Virus record (IMG/VR): IMGVR_UViG_3300018080_000514
Span: 1 to 27,012 of that record
Reading direction: 5' to 3' (one strand)
DNA length: 27,012 nt
Source: a virus
Positions 6,310 to 12,736 of the stretch are shown here, in pieces. Each line of letters starts with the position of its first letter. Position 1 is the stretch's first letter. The position numbers were made by a program, and so were the translations under genes. The notes beneath the pieces are model-generated. The model saw only the letters and a program-made list of their open reading frames with translations, was not told the origin of the DNA and did no database searches.

Positions 6310-6337
6310 CCCAAAAACAACCCCCCAAAACCCCCCC
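6310..6337 (-). other. G-run motif with G-quadruplex potential at the convergent junction
   Basis: On the - strand this reads seven G, four T, six G, TTGTTTTT and three G, starting 2 bases past the SbcC C-half stop. Splitting the seven-G run gives four G-tracts with loops of 1, 4 and 8 bases, a plausible but not ideal quadruplex. Two further G-runs follow at 6375-6385 on the same strand. The + strand is the matching C-rich sequence. It lies where the two operons meet. Confidence 0.4.
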
Positions 6338-6351
6338 TAATTTCAATTTAT

Positions 6352-6380
6352 AAGGGGCAAGGCATACAACCTTACCCCTT
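6352..6380. terminator. hairpin between convergent operons, possible bidirectional terminator
   Basis: AAGGGGCAAGG (6352-6362) and CCTTACCCCTT (6370-6380) pair over 11 positions with one mismatch and a 7-base loop. Neither side has a strong T-run, so it would be a weak intrinsic terminator. Its place between the end of the + operon (6308) and the end of the - operon (6459) fits a terminator. The rest of 6309-6458 holds three degenerate copies of a CTTAAAT-type motif (6392-6424) and no gene. Confidence 0.4.
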
Positions 6381-6458
6381 ACCCCCTAAACCGCTTTAAA
6401 TTACCTTAAATCGCCCTTAAATCAATTATACCATTTTCAAGCCATTTGGCTGACAAAC

Positions 6459-6545
6459 TCATATTCCCACCGGGGTGCTTTGGCCTGTACAACAACACCC
6501 GGACATGATTGCCATTATTGCCAGTACTACGAAAATGTATCTCAT
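6459..6545 (-). CDS. tiny lipoprotein-like peptide (28 aa)
   Basis: The start overlaps the stop of the upstream gene as ATGA, which supports translation of this very short frame. The product is a hydrophobic signal segment (MRYIFVVLAIMAIMSGCCC) with a lipobox-like IMSGC at Cys17, then only eleven further residues with two extra Cys. If processed it would be a lipid-anchored peptide of about 12 residues. Very short outer-membrane lipoproteins serve as o-spanins in some phage lysis systems, but no partner is obvious here. It is the last gene of the - strand operon. Confidence 0.5.
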   Translation of the reverse strand: MRYIFVVLAIMAIMSGCCCTGQSTPVGI

Positions 6546-6922
6546 GCCACTTCCTTCCATGTTCCTGGTTCGCTCATTCTCATACTGCTGATCCATTGAT
6601 ACGGCATAGATTCCCACCGCCTGACATGCCGCTGCCGGTTGTCCAGAATCCAACCGTCATGGCTGCATACCAAGTGACTTTCGTTAATTTCTGTTTTGCA
6701 CATTACCAGCTTAATCTTTGCCGGATCTTCCCCGGCCAGGAGTAACATTTCAGAGCAGGTCATGGCGAACCCATCACAATCGTCACGGAACACATCGCCC
6801 TTCTCCACGGCATCGGCGTGACTCATCCAGTGGTCAAAATAATCCGGGTGCAATTCCTTGTCAGGTACATACACAAAATGAGTCAATACTTTCCAGTGGA
6901 CCGTTTCAGATACCCGGCTCAT
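6542..6922 (-). CDS. transglutaminase-like cysteine peptidase (126 aa)
   Basis: The order of motifs fits the bacterial transglutaminase-like cysteine proteinase (BTLCP) fold: FRDDCDGFA with the nucleophile Cys49, SHLVC with His83 and WILDNRQ with Asp94. The substrate is unknown. In phages such proteins occur near tail and lysis genes and could cut peptide crosslinks in the cell wall or process virion proteins. No signal peptide is seen. The start overlaps the upstream lipoprotein gene and the stop overlaps the 28-aa gene, both as ATGA. The family assignment is good. The biological target is inferred only from position. Confidence 0.8.
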   Translation of the reverse strand: MSRVSETVHWKVLTHFVYVPDKELHPDYFDHWMSHADAVEKGDVFRDDCDGFAMTCSEMLLLAGEDPAKIKLVMCKTEINESHLVCSHDGWILDNRQRHVRRWESMPYQWISSMRMSEPGTWKEVA

Positions 6923-7104
6923 TTATCTGCCTGTTTGCAAAACGGAGAATCGGGAAACTCAAAACAATGCAAGACATATCCCAGCGGCGGGTTTGCTGGA
7001 TCACCCTCCGGTAGCGGCTTGTGCTCAACAGCTGTGCAGCCGAACAACAACACAATCAGGCACACGGACCAACAGATTAAAGCTGCGTAGAAATATTGTT
7101 TCAT
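6919..7104 (-). CDS. small lipoprotein (61 aa)
   Basis: The N-terminus is a hydrophobic signal segment with a lipobox ending at Cys23 (VLLFGC). The mature part is about 39 residues, Pro-rich at first (HKPLPEGDPANPPLG), and ends with a CFEFPDSPFCKQ segment whose two Cys could form a disulphide. Small Pro-rich lipoproteins close to lysis genes are typical of outer-membrane spanins, so that is one possible role, without proof. Both ends overlap neighbouring genes as ATGA, so it is part of a four-gene coupled block. Confidence 0.65.
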   Translation of the reverse strand: MKQYFYAALICWSVCLIVLLFGCTAVEHKPLPEGDPANPPLGYVLHCFEFPDSPFCKQADK

Positions 7105-7682
7105 ACTGCCCCCAAATCAGCCCAGCCTGCGGGATACACAGACGGACTCCAAACATTTGCGTTGATCTTTGATTCCCAGATATGGCCGTTGAACGTCACC
7201 TTATCGCCAATCTGATAGGCGTCATGCGCTCCTTGCGGTTGTACCCATTCCGGTATCACATTCTCCGGTACCGCCTTGGTAAACAGTGCCGCCGTGGTAT
7301 CCGGAGGCCAGTCAGATTGCTTGTTGTGACCCTGGACAATCCGGTATAGCTGGCCGTCATGGGCCAGCATATCGCCGGTTTCAAGGATTGTACCATCGTC
7401 CAGATCGGACCATTTCCGGTATACACTCAGCAGGGCTTCCACTTCATCGTCAAGCAGATCCCCTTCCAGCACCATCCCGGCAAGGACTGATCGGGCGGTG
7501 GCTATGTCGCACTGTTCAGGCAAGACCCCTTCCGGTACTTCGGTGATAGGCTTCCGGCTGATAGTCGTGCTGTTGCTGTCAGCGTCCATGACAGTATCCC
7601 CGATGATTCGGGAGCCGTTGTTGGTTGAGGCGTACAGCCGGACGTGGTTTCGATTTCTGTATTCAGATGTTTGCTGTATCAT
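7101..7682 (-). CDS. phage tail-associated protein with carbohydrate-binding modules (193 aa)
   Basis: The start at 7682 is chosen because GGGAGG lies 7 bases upstream and the ATG overlaps the stop of the 59-aa gene at 7679 (ATGA). The alternative ATG at 7697 lies inside that gene. Two related modules are visible. Residues 100-136 (GDMLAHDGQLYRIVQGH, SDWPPDTT) and 154-192 (AYQIGDKVTFNGHIWESK, WSP, GWADLG) have the Trp/Tyr pattern of chitin-binding type 5/12 carbohydrate-binding modules common at the ends of phage tail proteins. Residues 45-100 resemble a linker found in prophage tail proteins. A role in binding cell-surface polysaccharide is inferred. Confidence 0.75.
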   Translation of the reverse strand: MIQQTSEYRNRNHVRLYASTNNGSRIIGDTVMDADSNSTTISRKPITEVPEGVLPEQCDIATARSVLAGMVLEGDLLDDEVEALLSVYRKWSDLDDGTILETGDMLAHDGQLYRIVQGHNKQSDWPPDTTAALFTKAVPENVIPEWVQPQGAHDAYQIGDKVTFNGHIWESKINANVWSPSVYPAGWADLGAV

Positions 7683-7858
7683 GCCGCAGCCTCCCATCGT
7701 TGCTGATCCCGATTCCAGACGCTTTTCCAGTGCCCGGATGATTCAGTCTGCAAAGCCTTCACTGCTTCACGGTAAGGTAGAGGGGTTTTCTGTCCATTAA
7801 TGGTGACTTTGCCGAACAGGTTTCTTTTAACGATGTGGCCGTTTATAACTGTTTTCAT
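7679..7858 (-). CDS. small hypothetical protein (59 aa)
   Basis: The frame runs from an ATG at 7858 with a GAGGAG site 6 bases upstream to a TGA that overlaps the next start as ATGA. The product begins MKTVINGHIVKRNLFGKVTI and ends GHWKSVWNRDQQRWEAAA. It is basic and Trp-rich with a probable beta hairpin then helix. Good ribosome-binding site, coupled stop and codon use like its neighbours support a real gene. The function is unknown, perhaps an accessory to the adjacent tail-fibre genes. Confidence 0.65.
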   Translation of the reverse strand: MKTVINGHIVKRNLFGKVTINGQKTPLPYREAVKALQTESSGHWKSVWNRDQQRWEAAA

Positions 7859-7867
7859 GATTGCTCC

Positions 7868-8089
7868 TCACATTTCAGTACATTTAGCATCAGGGTATTG
7901 CCGTTTTAAACTGGCCAGCACATCTTCACGAGTTCCTTTGAGGTCTTCGATAAGGGTCAAATCCTTGGTTCGTGATCCATCGCTATGCCGATAGTTTCGG
8001 GTGCAGGCAACGCAGCGGTTGTCTTCTATGACTACGGCTGACCAGCTATCCGGTAAAGCTGATTTTTGGTATTCGATAAAGGTTGTCAT
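7868..8089 (-). CDS. hypothetical protein downstream of the fibre gene (73 aa)
   Basis: A TAGGAGG site sits 6 bases upstream of the ATG, 8 bases after the fibre stop. The sequence suggests a small alpha/beta fold: a strand pair (WSAVVIEDNRCVACTRNY), a Lys-rich turn, and a helix (REDVLASLKRQYPDAKC). Three Cys are present. Small proteins directly after a phage fibre gene are sometimes fibre-assembly chaperones. Here that is only a positional guess. Confidence 0.6.
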   Translation of the reverse strand: MTTFIEYQKSALPDSWSAVVIEDNRCVACTRNYRHSDGSRTKDLTLIEDLKGTREDVLASLKRQYPDAKCTEM

Positions 8090-8097
8090 GTTACCTC

Positions 8098-9639
8098 CTA
8101 TAAGCTCGGATCAAGGAATCGCACCTTGACGATTGCGTTGGGATTAAAGCCGGTTTCGACTGAGGCCATGTTCCGGGTGGTGCCGTCTTGGGTTGAGACA
8201 AGGTGGAGGCCGGTGGCGGGGATGTCGGTGAGGGCTTTAACGGAGATATTATCAAATATTGCATTTGAGTTTTCACCCGATGTATATAGTTGTACATAGG
8301 CTGATAAACTATTAACTGTAAAATATTCTGATTTGGTCCCTATAGATGTATATGTTGAAGATACTGGTTCAAAACCAGAAGCTGTTGCATCAACACGAGA
8401 CCCAAAAGAACTTGACTTGCTTATATTGTCACGAGTAAAAAAGCACAGTTGGCCTTGAGATATAGCTAATTGTTGACCTGCGCTTCCGAATGTATCACCA
8501 CCTGTCAACTGTGTCTGTAGTTGCTGGCTTACAATAGATAATATCGCATCTGAATAGGCTGTCCATCCGGTAGTATCACCAGTTGCAAGATCCCCATTCG
8601 TAACCAACTCATTCCCCAGAGCCTCCCCACCCCCAACCGTATAAGCATACGCCCTGGCAGTCTTGTCGGCATCGTCCACGAATTCAAGCAGGTAATTACT
8701 CGTGCCGTCACCTTCGGCAGCAAGACCAGAAAAGTCCTCATCGTTGATGTCGAACATCATGGCTTCGCCGTCTTTCGTAGCGAGCTTCAGATCCCCGGCG
8801 GTGCAGGTCCATTCAACCAGATCCAAGACCCATTGCGGGACCGATCCCGTAACCGTCAGCGTCCAGTCTTTCTCCAGCAGGGACACAACAGCCAGGGCAG
8901 TGTCAGATGGTGACCCTTCGGTTCCCCAGGATGGGGCGGCGTTGTTGACACCAGAAATGTTAAGGACACCGCCGATCCCACCAGCGTCGTCCAGATCCTC
9001 TAAAAAAGAATTAACGCTTGTCTGTGATAAGACAATACCACGCACCTCCAAGAAACAGCCCCAGGCAGGCAGCGGAGTGGTAGTATACTGTTCAATATTT
9101 GTTCCATATACAGATAACCCCTGCCATGAGTTAACCCCAGTTAGCCCGGAGAACACGGCAAACTGGTTCAAGTCTCCAGAGATATTTGTTTGGTACATAA
9201 TAACTAAAGTCATAGCACCCGCACTATAGTTATTGAAGTTTCCATATAATCCGGTAGTATGACAATAAAATTTTTCAAGGCTTGTTAGGTTATTAAGGGA
9301 ATCAACATCACCTGTCAGGTCTCCATTATTCTGCAAATACAAAGAGGTAAGTTCAGATAGTGGCGATAAACACTGCAACCCCTCACCATTCAAGGTATTG
9401 CCATTCAAGTTAAGGGCCGTCACATGCCCCCCGGATACCGTCACGCCGTACCAGTCCCCAACAGTCGTGTCGGTTCCCCAGCCGGTGTTGTCGGTCCAGG
9501 AATCCCCGTCCGTGGCATCGTAGAAGGCAATGAGGGCATCGGCCTCGGCTTGGGGGACGTCGGTGGAGGTGAAGCCAGTATCCCCGAATAAAGACTTAGT
9601 AACATCCTGTGTTACTGCTTGTGTTACATCTCTAAGCAT
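8098..9639 (-). CDS. leucine-rich-repeat tail fibre or receptor-binding protein (513 aa)
   Basis: Residues 30-65 (ALIAFYDATDGDSWTDNTGW, then WYGVTVSGGHVTALNLNGN) are the classic cap and first repeat of a bacterial leucine-rich-repeat domain, followed by several irregular repeats to about residue 215. A middle region covers about 215-350. Residues 350-470 look like a beta-sandwich carbohydrate-binding domain (NELVTNGDLATGDTTGW, then FDNISVKAL), and the end is a short beta tail. There is no signal peptide, as expected for a virion protein. A role in host-surface recognition is inferred from domain type and position after the tail genes. By eye the gene alternates between GC-rich and AT-rich blocks (AT-rich about 8230-8600 and 9000-9390). 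Start by GGAGGG site. Confidence 0.8.
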   Translation of the reverse strand: MLRDVTQAVTQDVTKSLFGDTGFTSTDVPQAEADALIAFYDATDGDSWTDNTGWGTDTTVGDWYGVTVSGGHVTALNLNGNTLNGEGLQCLSPLSELTSLYLQNNGDLTGDVDSLNNLTSLEKFYCHTTGLYGNFNNYSAGAMTLVIMYQTNISGDLNQFAVFSGLTGVNSWQGLSVYGTNIEQYTTTPLPAWGCFLEVRGIVLSQTSVNSFLEDLDDAGGIGGVLNISGVNNAAPSWGTEGSPSDTALAVVSLLEKDWTLTVTGSVPQWVLDLVEWTCTAGDLKLATKDGEAMMFDINDEDFSGLAAEGDGTSNYLLEFVDDADKTARAYAYTVGGGEALGNELVTNGDLATGDTTGWTAYSDAILSIVSQQLQTQLTGGDTFGSAGQQLAISQGQLCFFTRDNISKSSSFGSRVDATASGFEPVSSTYTSIGTKSEYFTVNSLSAYVQLYTSGENSNAIFDNISVKALTDIPATGLHLVSTQDGTTRNMASVETGFNPNAIVKVRFLDPSL

Positions 9640-9654
9640 TTTGTCCCTCCGTTT

Positions 9655-9993
9655 TTACCAATCAAAACCAAAATACTTAGTACCTGACGTATATGCTGCA
9701 TCATTTAGTACACCAGCCCTCCACTGAACACCAGCAGCACCAATTGACATTTCTTTACGATCATTAGAAGTAAATGTTTCGTACGTTTCCCATGTTGCTC
9801 CAGTAGCGGGTGGTTTTCTTTGCAGTACTACAGTCATAGTACCACTACCAGATACATCGAACCAGAACTTACCCCCTTTAGAACCTTTTATATTCCTTGG
9901 ACCTAAAGTGGGGGTAAAATAACCACTTGCTCCGGGTGAAGTATCCACTTTTGCGTACTTCATAAAATCAGTACTTTCTTGAGTATTTGCCAT
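9655..9993 (-). CDS. small virion-type beta protein (112 aa)
   Basis: The start is preceded by AAAGGAG. The sequence is beta-rich with alternating Gly, Thr and aromatic residues: GPRNIKGSKGGKFWFDVSGS, MTVVLQRKPP, TWETYETFTSNDRKEMSIG and VQWRAGV. This looks like a single jelly-roll or Ig-like sandwich of the type used in phage virion decoration, and I have the impression of similar small proteins next to fibre genes, but cannot name a family. It lies 15 bases upstream of the fibre gene in the same operon. AT-rich relative to the fibre ends. Confidence 0.6.
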   Translation of the reverse strand: MANTQESTDFMKYAKVDTSPGASGYFTPTLGPRNIKGSKGGKFWFDVSGSGTMTVVLQRKPPATGATWETYETFTSNDRKEMSIGAAGVQWRAGVLNDAAYTSGTKYFGFDW

Positions 9994-10011
9994 TATTATT
10001 CTCCTTTATTA

Positions 10012-10389
10012 TTATCCACGCCTAATTGTATTATGATGGACTTGTATATGAAAGTGAATCCCTTGTCCTACATTATGAATCTGTGCTACTTTATACTGTC
10101 CTGGTCTTTTAGGATCATATTCCCATTCATCATTTACTTCTTCCACTATAGCTTCTGGTATTCCTGCCGGATAGCACCATGTTCTTAAATCAATAGCGCG
10201 TACAGGAAAAACACCATGTAAATCATTTGGATGTTTTTGGTGTCTGTGAAACTCAGTAACTACCAATCCCCAATGCCGTGCTATGTATTCAACAATGGGT
10301 ATTAATTTAGGGTGCATTCTATATCTAAGCATACCCTCAAGGACATTAACACTCTTTACCATAATTTCACCAGGAACGATGTATCGCAT
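10012..10389 (-). CDS. M15-like metallopeptidase, probable cell-wall hydrolase (125 aa)
   Basis: The likely zinc ligands and their surroundings resemble D-Ala-D-Ala carboxypeptidase/VanY-type (M15) enzymes: a His-rich loop with DLHG (His58), VRAIDLR (Asp67) and GIHFHIQV (His112, His114). The His to Asp distance is 9 rather than the usual 7, so the family call is moderate. The domain covers the whole protein. No signal peptide or membrane segment is present, so export would need a holin or injection with the tail. AGGAGG precedes the start, which overlaps the stop of its degenerate paralogue (TAATG). An endolysin role is plausible given the small membrane proteins upstream. Confidence 0.6.
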   Translation of the reverse strand: MRYIVPGEIMVKSVNVLEGMLRYRMHPKLIPIVEYIARHWGLVVTEFHRHQKHPNDLHGVFPVRAIDLRTWCYPAGIPEAIVEEVNDEWEYDPKRPGQYKVAQIHNVGQGIHFHIQVHHNTIRRG

Positions 10390-10739
10390 TAACGCCTCCT
10401 TGTTTCATCACATGTTTTTATGTTTAACAAAAAAGAATCCACCTCTTTAGGGTTTTGTACTACTTCAGCAACTCTTTTTATATCCCTTTGATTATACTTC
10501 CAGTTACTATTGATTTGAGTTACTAAACGAAATAATTGACTTCCTTGATAATGATCTGGATCAAGGATAATTTCTTTTACAGGCAACTTAGGGTTCTTTA
10601 CAGGATGATACCCTTGAAGAATCGTAAAACCACCTCTACCAGACAGCATACTCAAAATTTGGATTAGTACTGGTTCATGCCGTGCTTCCATCAAATACTG
10701 AAGAGTACCCATATCATTTATACAAATCATTGATGTCAT
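10389..10739 (-). CDS. degenerate paralogue of the downstream M15-like protein (116 aa)
   Basis: Side by side with its neighbour, this protein shares a consistent pattern: HEPVLIQIL against HPKLIPIV, GYHPVKNPKLPVKEI against the loop ending VFPVRAI, INSNWKYN against VNDEWEYD, and RVAEVVQNP against KVAQIHNVG, all in the same order and spacing. The putative metal ligands are lost: Asp67 of the neighbour aligns with Ile58, and the HxH pair aligns with hydrophobic residues. It is therefore probably a non-catalytic copy, perhaps a regulatory or structural partner. Start overlaps the upstream gene by 4 bases (ATGA) and its stop overlaps the peptidase start. Confidence 0.6.
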   Translation of the reverse strand: MTSMICINDMGTLQYLMEARHEPVLIQILSMLSGRGGFTILQGYHPVKNPKLPVKEIILDPDHYQGSQLFRLVTQINSNWKYNQRDIKRVAEVVQNPKEVDSFLLNIKTCDETRRR

Positions 10740-11140
10740 TGCTGATTCCCAATTTCTGTAGTCCTTCTATCCCGTTCATCTGAGCGTTTAACATACCCTT
10801 CAAACAGCCCTGCCATTGTATCTAATGCTGATCGAATACCTTGTACTTCTTCCCGGATCTTTTTATTGTCTTCTCTGGTTTCATTCATGCGCTGTTCAAT
10901 ATTATCCAGCTTTTGTATTTGACCAGATTCGTTTCGTACATGGTCCGCAAATTGAGTTTTTAATACATTAACACAGCAATGTTGCCTACAAGAATCACAT
11001 TCATCCACGGTTCTATAAATCTCCTTTGTTTTAACTCGCCCAGATTGCAGCCAATTCCATACCACTTTACCTGCAATACTAATTACAAAGATTGTCATTA
11101 CCGCCAGAAATGTATTCAGAATCATCGGATCAACAGTCAT
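10736..11140 (-). CDS. membrane-anchored coiled-coil protein with Cys cluster (134 aa)
   Basis: Residues 8-32 form one membrane segment (FLAVMTIFVISIAGKVVWNW). A Cys cluster follows at about 49-56 (CDSCRQHCC), then a long coiled coil to about residue 110 (KLDNIEQRMNETREDNKKIR). The layout of an N-terminal anchor followed by a coil resembles inner-membrane spanin subunits and some phage holin-associated proteins. The Cys cluster could bind a metal or crosslink the oligomer. It sits upstream of the M15-like pair, as expected of a lysis module. The exact role is uncertain. The ribosome site (GGGGCGG) is only moderate. Confidence 0.65.
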   Translation of the reverse strand: MTVDPMILNTFLAVMTIFVISIAGKVVWNWLQSGRVKTKEIYRTVDECDSCRQHCCVNVLKTQFADHVRNESGQIQKLDNIEQRMNETREDNKKIREEVQGIRSALDTMAGLFEGYVKRSDERDRRTTEIGNQQ

Positions 11141-11161
11141 ACCGCCCCACTTTCATTTAAC

Positions 11162-11542
11162 TCACAGTCTTTGTTTTGGGTCCATCTGCCACGCAATAGA
11201 TTTTTTATGAAAGTACCCAGGCCATACCACCACAACACAGAACTTCACCCACCGCCTAACAGGTGGTGTTCCACAATATTTCATAAACTCCATATAAACC
11301 CGCGCAGCTACCCACTTTGACACCTTTGGTGATGAGTCTTTCCTACTTAAATAATCATGGATCAGACCAGCAACTTTCGATGTTCCCCTAACTATAGGTG
11401 TAGACTCCCAATCACAGGTAAAATAAAGGGGGATGCAAACCCACTGGTCTAAAACATCACTATAAAACCAAAACCTTTTCATAAGTTTTGACCAGAAAGA
11501 ATCTATAATTTGGCTTATGGGCATTTCAGGGATTTCGGTCAT
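11162..11542 (-). CDS. DUF1353 family phage protein (126 aa)
   Basis: The signature of DUF1353 is clear: TCDWESTP near residues 42-49 (family pattern DxxSxP), AGLIHDYLSRK with His62-Asp63-Tyr64, a helix equivalent to the AARVYMEFMKYCG segment, and a C-terminal aromatic strand (WVKFCVVVVWPGYF). The family is common in tailed phages close to lysis genes. Its activity has not been established to my knowledge, though the conserved HD-Y motif hints at a catalytic or metal-binding role. No signal peptide is seen. AT-rich, in the same operon as the membrane coiled-coil gene 21 bases downstream. Confidence 0.8.
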   Translation of the reverse strand: MTEIPEMPISQIIDSFWSKLMKRFWFYSDVLDQWVCIPLYFTCDWESTPIVRGTSKVAGLIHDYLSRKDSSPKVSKWVAARVYMEFMKYCGTPPVRRWVKFCVVVVWPGYFHKKSIAWQMDPKQRL

Positions 11543-11589
11543 TGCATCACCTCTTTATTTTACTGTATCAAACATGAAACCTATTTTTT

Positions 11590-12090
11590 TCAGTCTTTTT
11601 TCAGCATGGCCTCAGCAATAGCCGCTGCCATTGCAGATGCGATAGCCGGATCTTGAATCGAATTGAGAACCTTCGATACAAAAGCAGACTGTTCATCCAC
11701 ATTCCACTGCCGGTCAATCGCCATGTCAGCATGACGCACTGCCTGCTTCGCTACCATATTGGCTGTTTCTATGGCATTTTGAGTGGCTTGAAGGTTAAGT
11801 TTTTCTCTGGCTTCATCGTTCTGCGCTGCGTTGGATATCTTGTTGTCAAAATGAGTCCGCTTTGCCCGGATATCTGTCAGGCTTTCATGCTGGTACTCGT
11901 CATACATCCGTTTCATGTTTGCTTTCCAGGCTTCACCCTCTCCGATGTCATAGGTACGTTCTTCTGATACCTGCGTGTTGGTTTGCCCGGTAAGCATTGC
12001 AGAAAGTTTCTGAAACAGGGAGTCCATACCCTGGTTCAGTTCCTGCCCGATTTGCTGTCCAATCTGTTCTGCTAATTGTTCATTTTCCAT
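11590..12090 (-). CDS. helical protein, possible virion component (166 aa)
   Basis: The start at 12090 is taken because AAAGGAA lies 7 bases upstream, while the upstream in-frame ATG at 12129 has no site. The protein is rich in Gln, Ala and Asn and predicted all-helical: an N-terminal amphipathic helix (QLAEQIGQQIGQELNQGM), a middle helix (DIRAKRTHFDNKISN), then NAIETANMVAKQAVRHADM and IDRQWNVDEQSA, and an Ala-rich end (IASAMAAAIAEAML). No membrane segment is clear. Helical Gln/Ala-rich proteins at this position in siphovirus genomes are often minor virion proteins. I cannot name a family. Confidence 0.65.
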   Translation of the reverse strand: MENEQLAEQIGQQIGQELNQGMDSLFQKLSAMLTGQTNTQVSEERTYDIGEGEAWKANMKRMYDEYQHESLTDIRAKRTHFDNKISNAAQNDEAREKLNLQATQNAIETANMVAKQAVRHADMAIDRQWNVDEQSAFVSKVLNSIQDPAIASAMAAAIAEAMLKKD

Positions 12091-12149
12091 GATTCGTTCC
12101 TTTCGCTTGTTGGTTAATGTAGGTTTCATGTTTGATGGATTAACAAGAA

Positions 12150-12566
12150 TTATAAATTGGCCCTCAACAGGTTAATGCTGATCCTGATAGCCGATACATA
12201 AGGGCGGTACTTTTCCATAAACTCCACATCATTCAGAATCACCACTACTTCAGTAGCCAGCACACTTATTTTTTCAATAGTTTCCGCATCTTCAGGAAAT
12301 GCCTTTAGGATTTTTGTAGTGGCTAAATAATCATCTTCCAATTTAGCCAGCTTCCCCAAAGTCTTTTCAGAAAACAATGTCTGGACCTCTGGATCTGTAA
12401 TCACAATTCTGATGTTACGATAAATCCTGTCAGTTGTTGCCAAGAGCTTTTCTGTTTTTGTCAACTCAACTTCAACACTGTCTGGACCTTTTGGTTGAGG
12501 GCCACCACAACCAAAGCCAGTAAACAGAAACATAACGATTGCCAATGCTGCGAATAACTTTTTCAT
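12150..12566 (-). CDS. phage-encoded lipoprotein (138 aa)
   Basis: The start at 12566 has an AAGGAG site 7 bases upstream and opens a signal peptide (MKKLFAALAIVMFLFTGFGC) with the lipobox Cys at 20. The mature part has an early turn (GGPQPKGPD) and then a helical bundle, with helices near residues 35-55, 60-85 and 90-130 (EDDYLATTKILKAF, ISVLATEVVVILNDVEF). An upstream in-frame ATG at 12635 lacks a ribosome site and would put charged residues before the signal, so it is rejected. A surface lipoprotein in a late operon may contribute to lysis or to exclusion of competing phages. This is an inference. Confidence 0.75.
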   Translation of the reverse strand: MKKLFAALAIVMFLFTGFGCGGPQPKGPDSVEVELTKTEKLLATTDRIYRNIRIVITDPEVQTLFSEKTLGKLAKLEDDYLATTKILKAFPEDAETIEKISVLATEVVVILNDVEFMEKYRPYVSAIRISINLLRANL

Positions 12567-12576
12567 AACAAGCTCC

Positions 12577-12720
12577 TTAAAATTTATATGTATAAAATGG
12601 AACAGGACCGATGTCGGTTTTTGTGAACCATCCACCGTCCGCGCTATACAAACTGGAACACCAGCACATCAGCACCATCGCCAATGTTGCTGCTATCAAA
12701 AAGGTTCGTTTTGCTGTCAT
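12577..12720 (-). CDS. short exported peptide (47 aa)
   Basis: The ATG at 12720 follows AAAGG by 8 bases. An in-frame upstream ATG at 12807 lies inside the adhesin gene and has no site. The product has a signal-like N-terminus (MTAKRTFLIAATLAMVLMCW) and a small-residue cleavage site SLYSA before a 21-residue mature tail ending FYTYKF. Whether it is cleaved is unsure. It lies between the adhesin and the lipoprotein. The role is unknown. Confidence 0.55.
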   Translation of the reverse strand: MTAKRTFLIAATLAMVLMCWCSSLYSADGGWFTKTDIGPVPFYTYKF

Positions 12721-12736
12721 TTTTGAATCCTTTCTT

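Noticed and set aside
12091-12149. Terminator from the CTTGTT...AACAAG inverted repeat
   Set aside because: The stem needs a bulge, pairs weakly and has no T-run in either direction.
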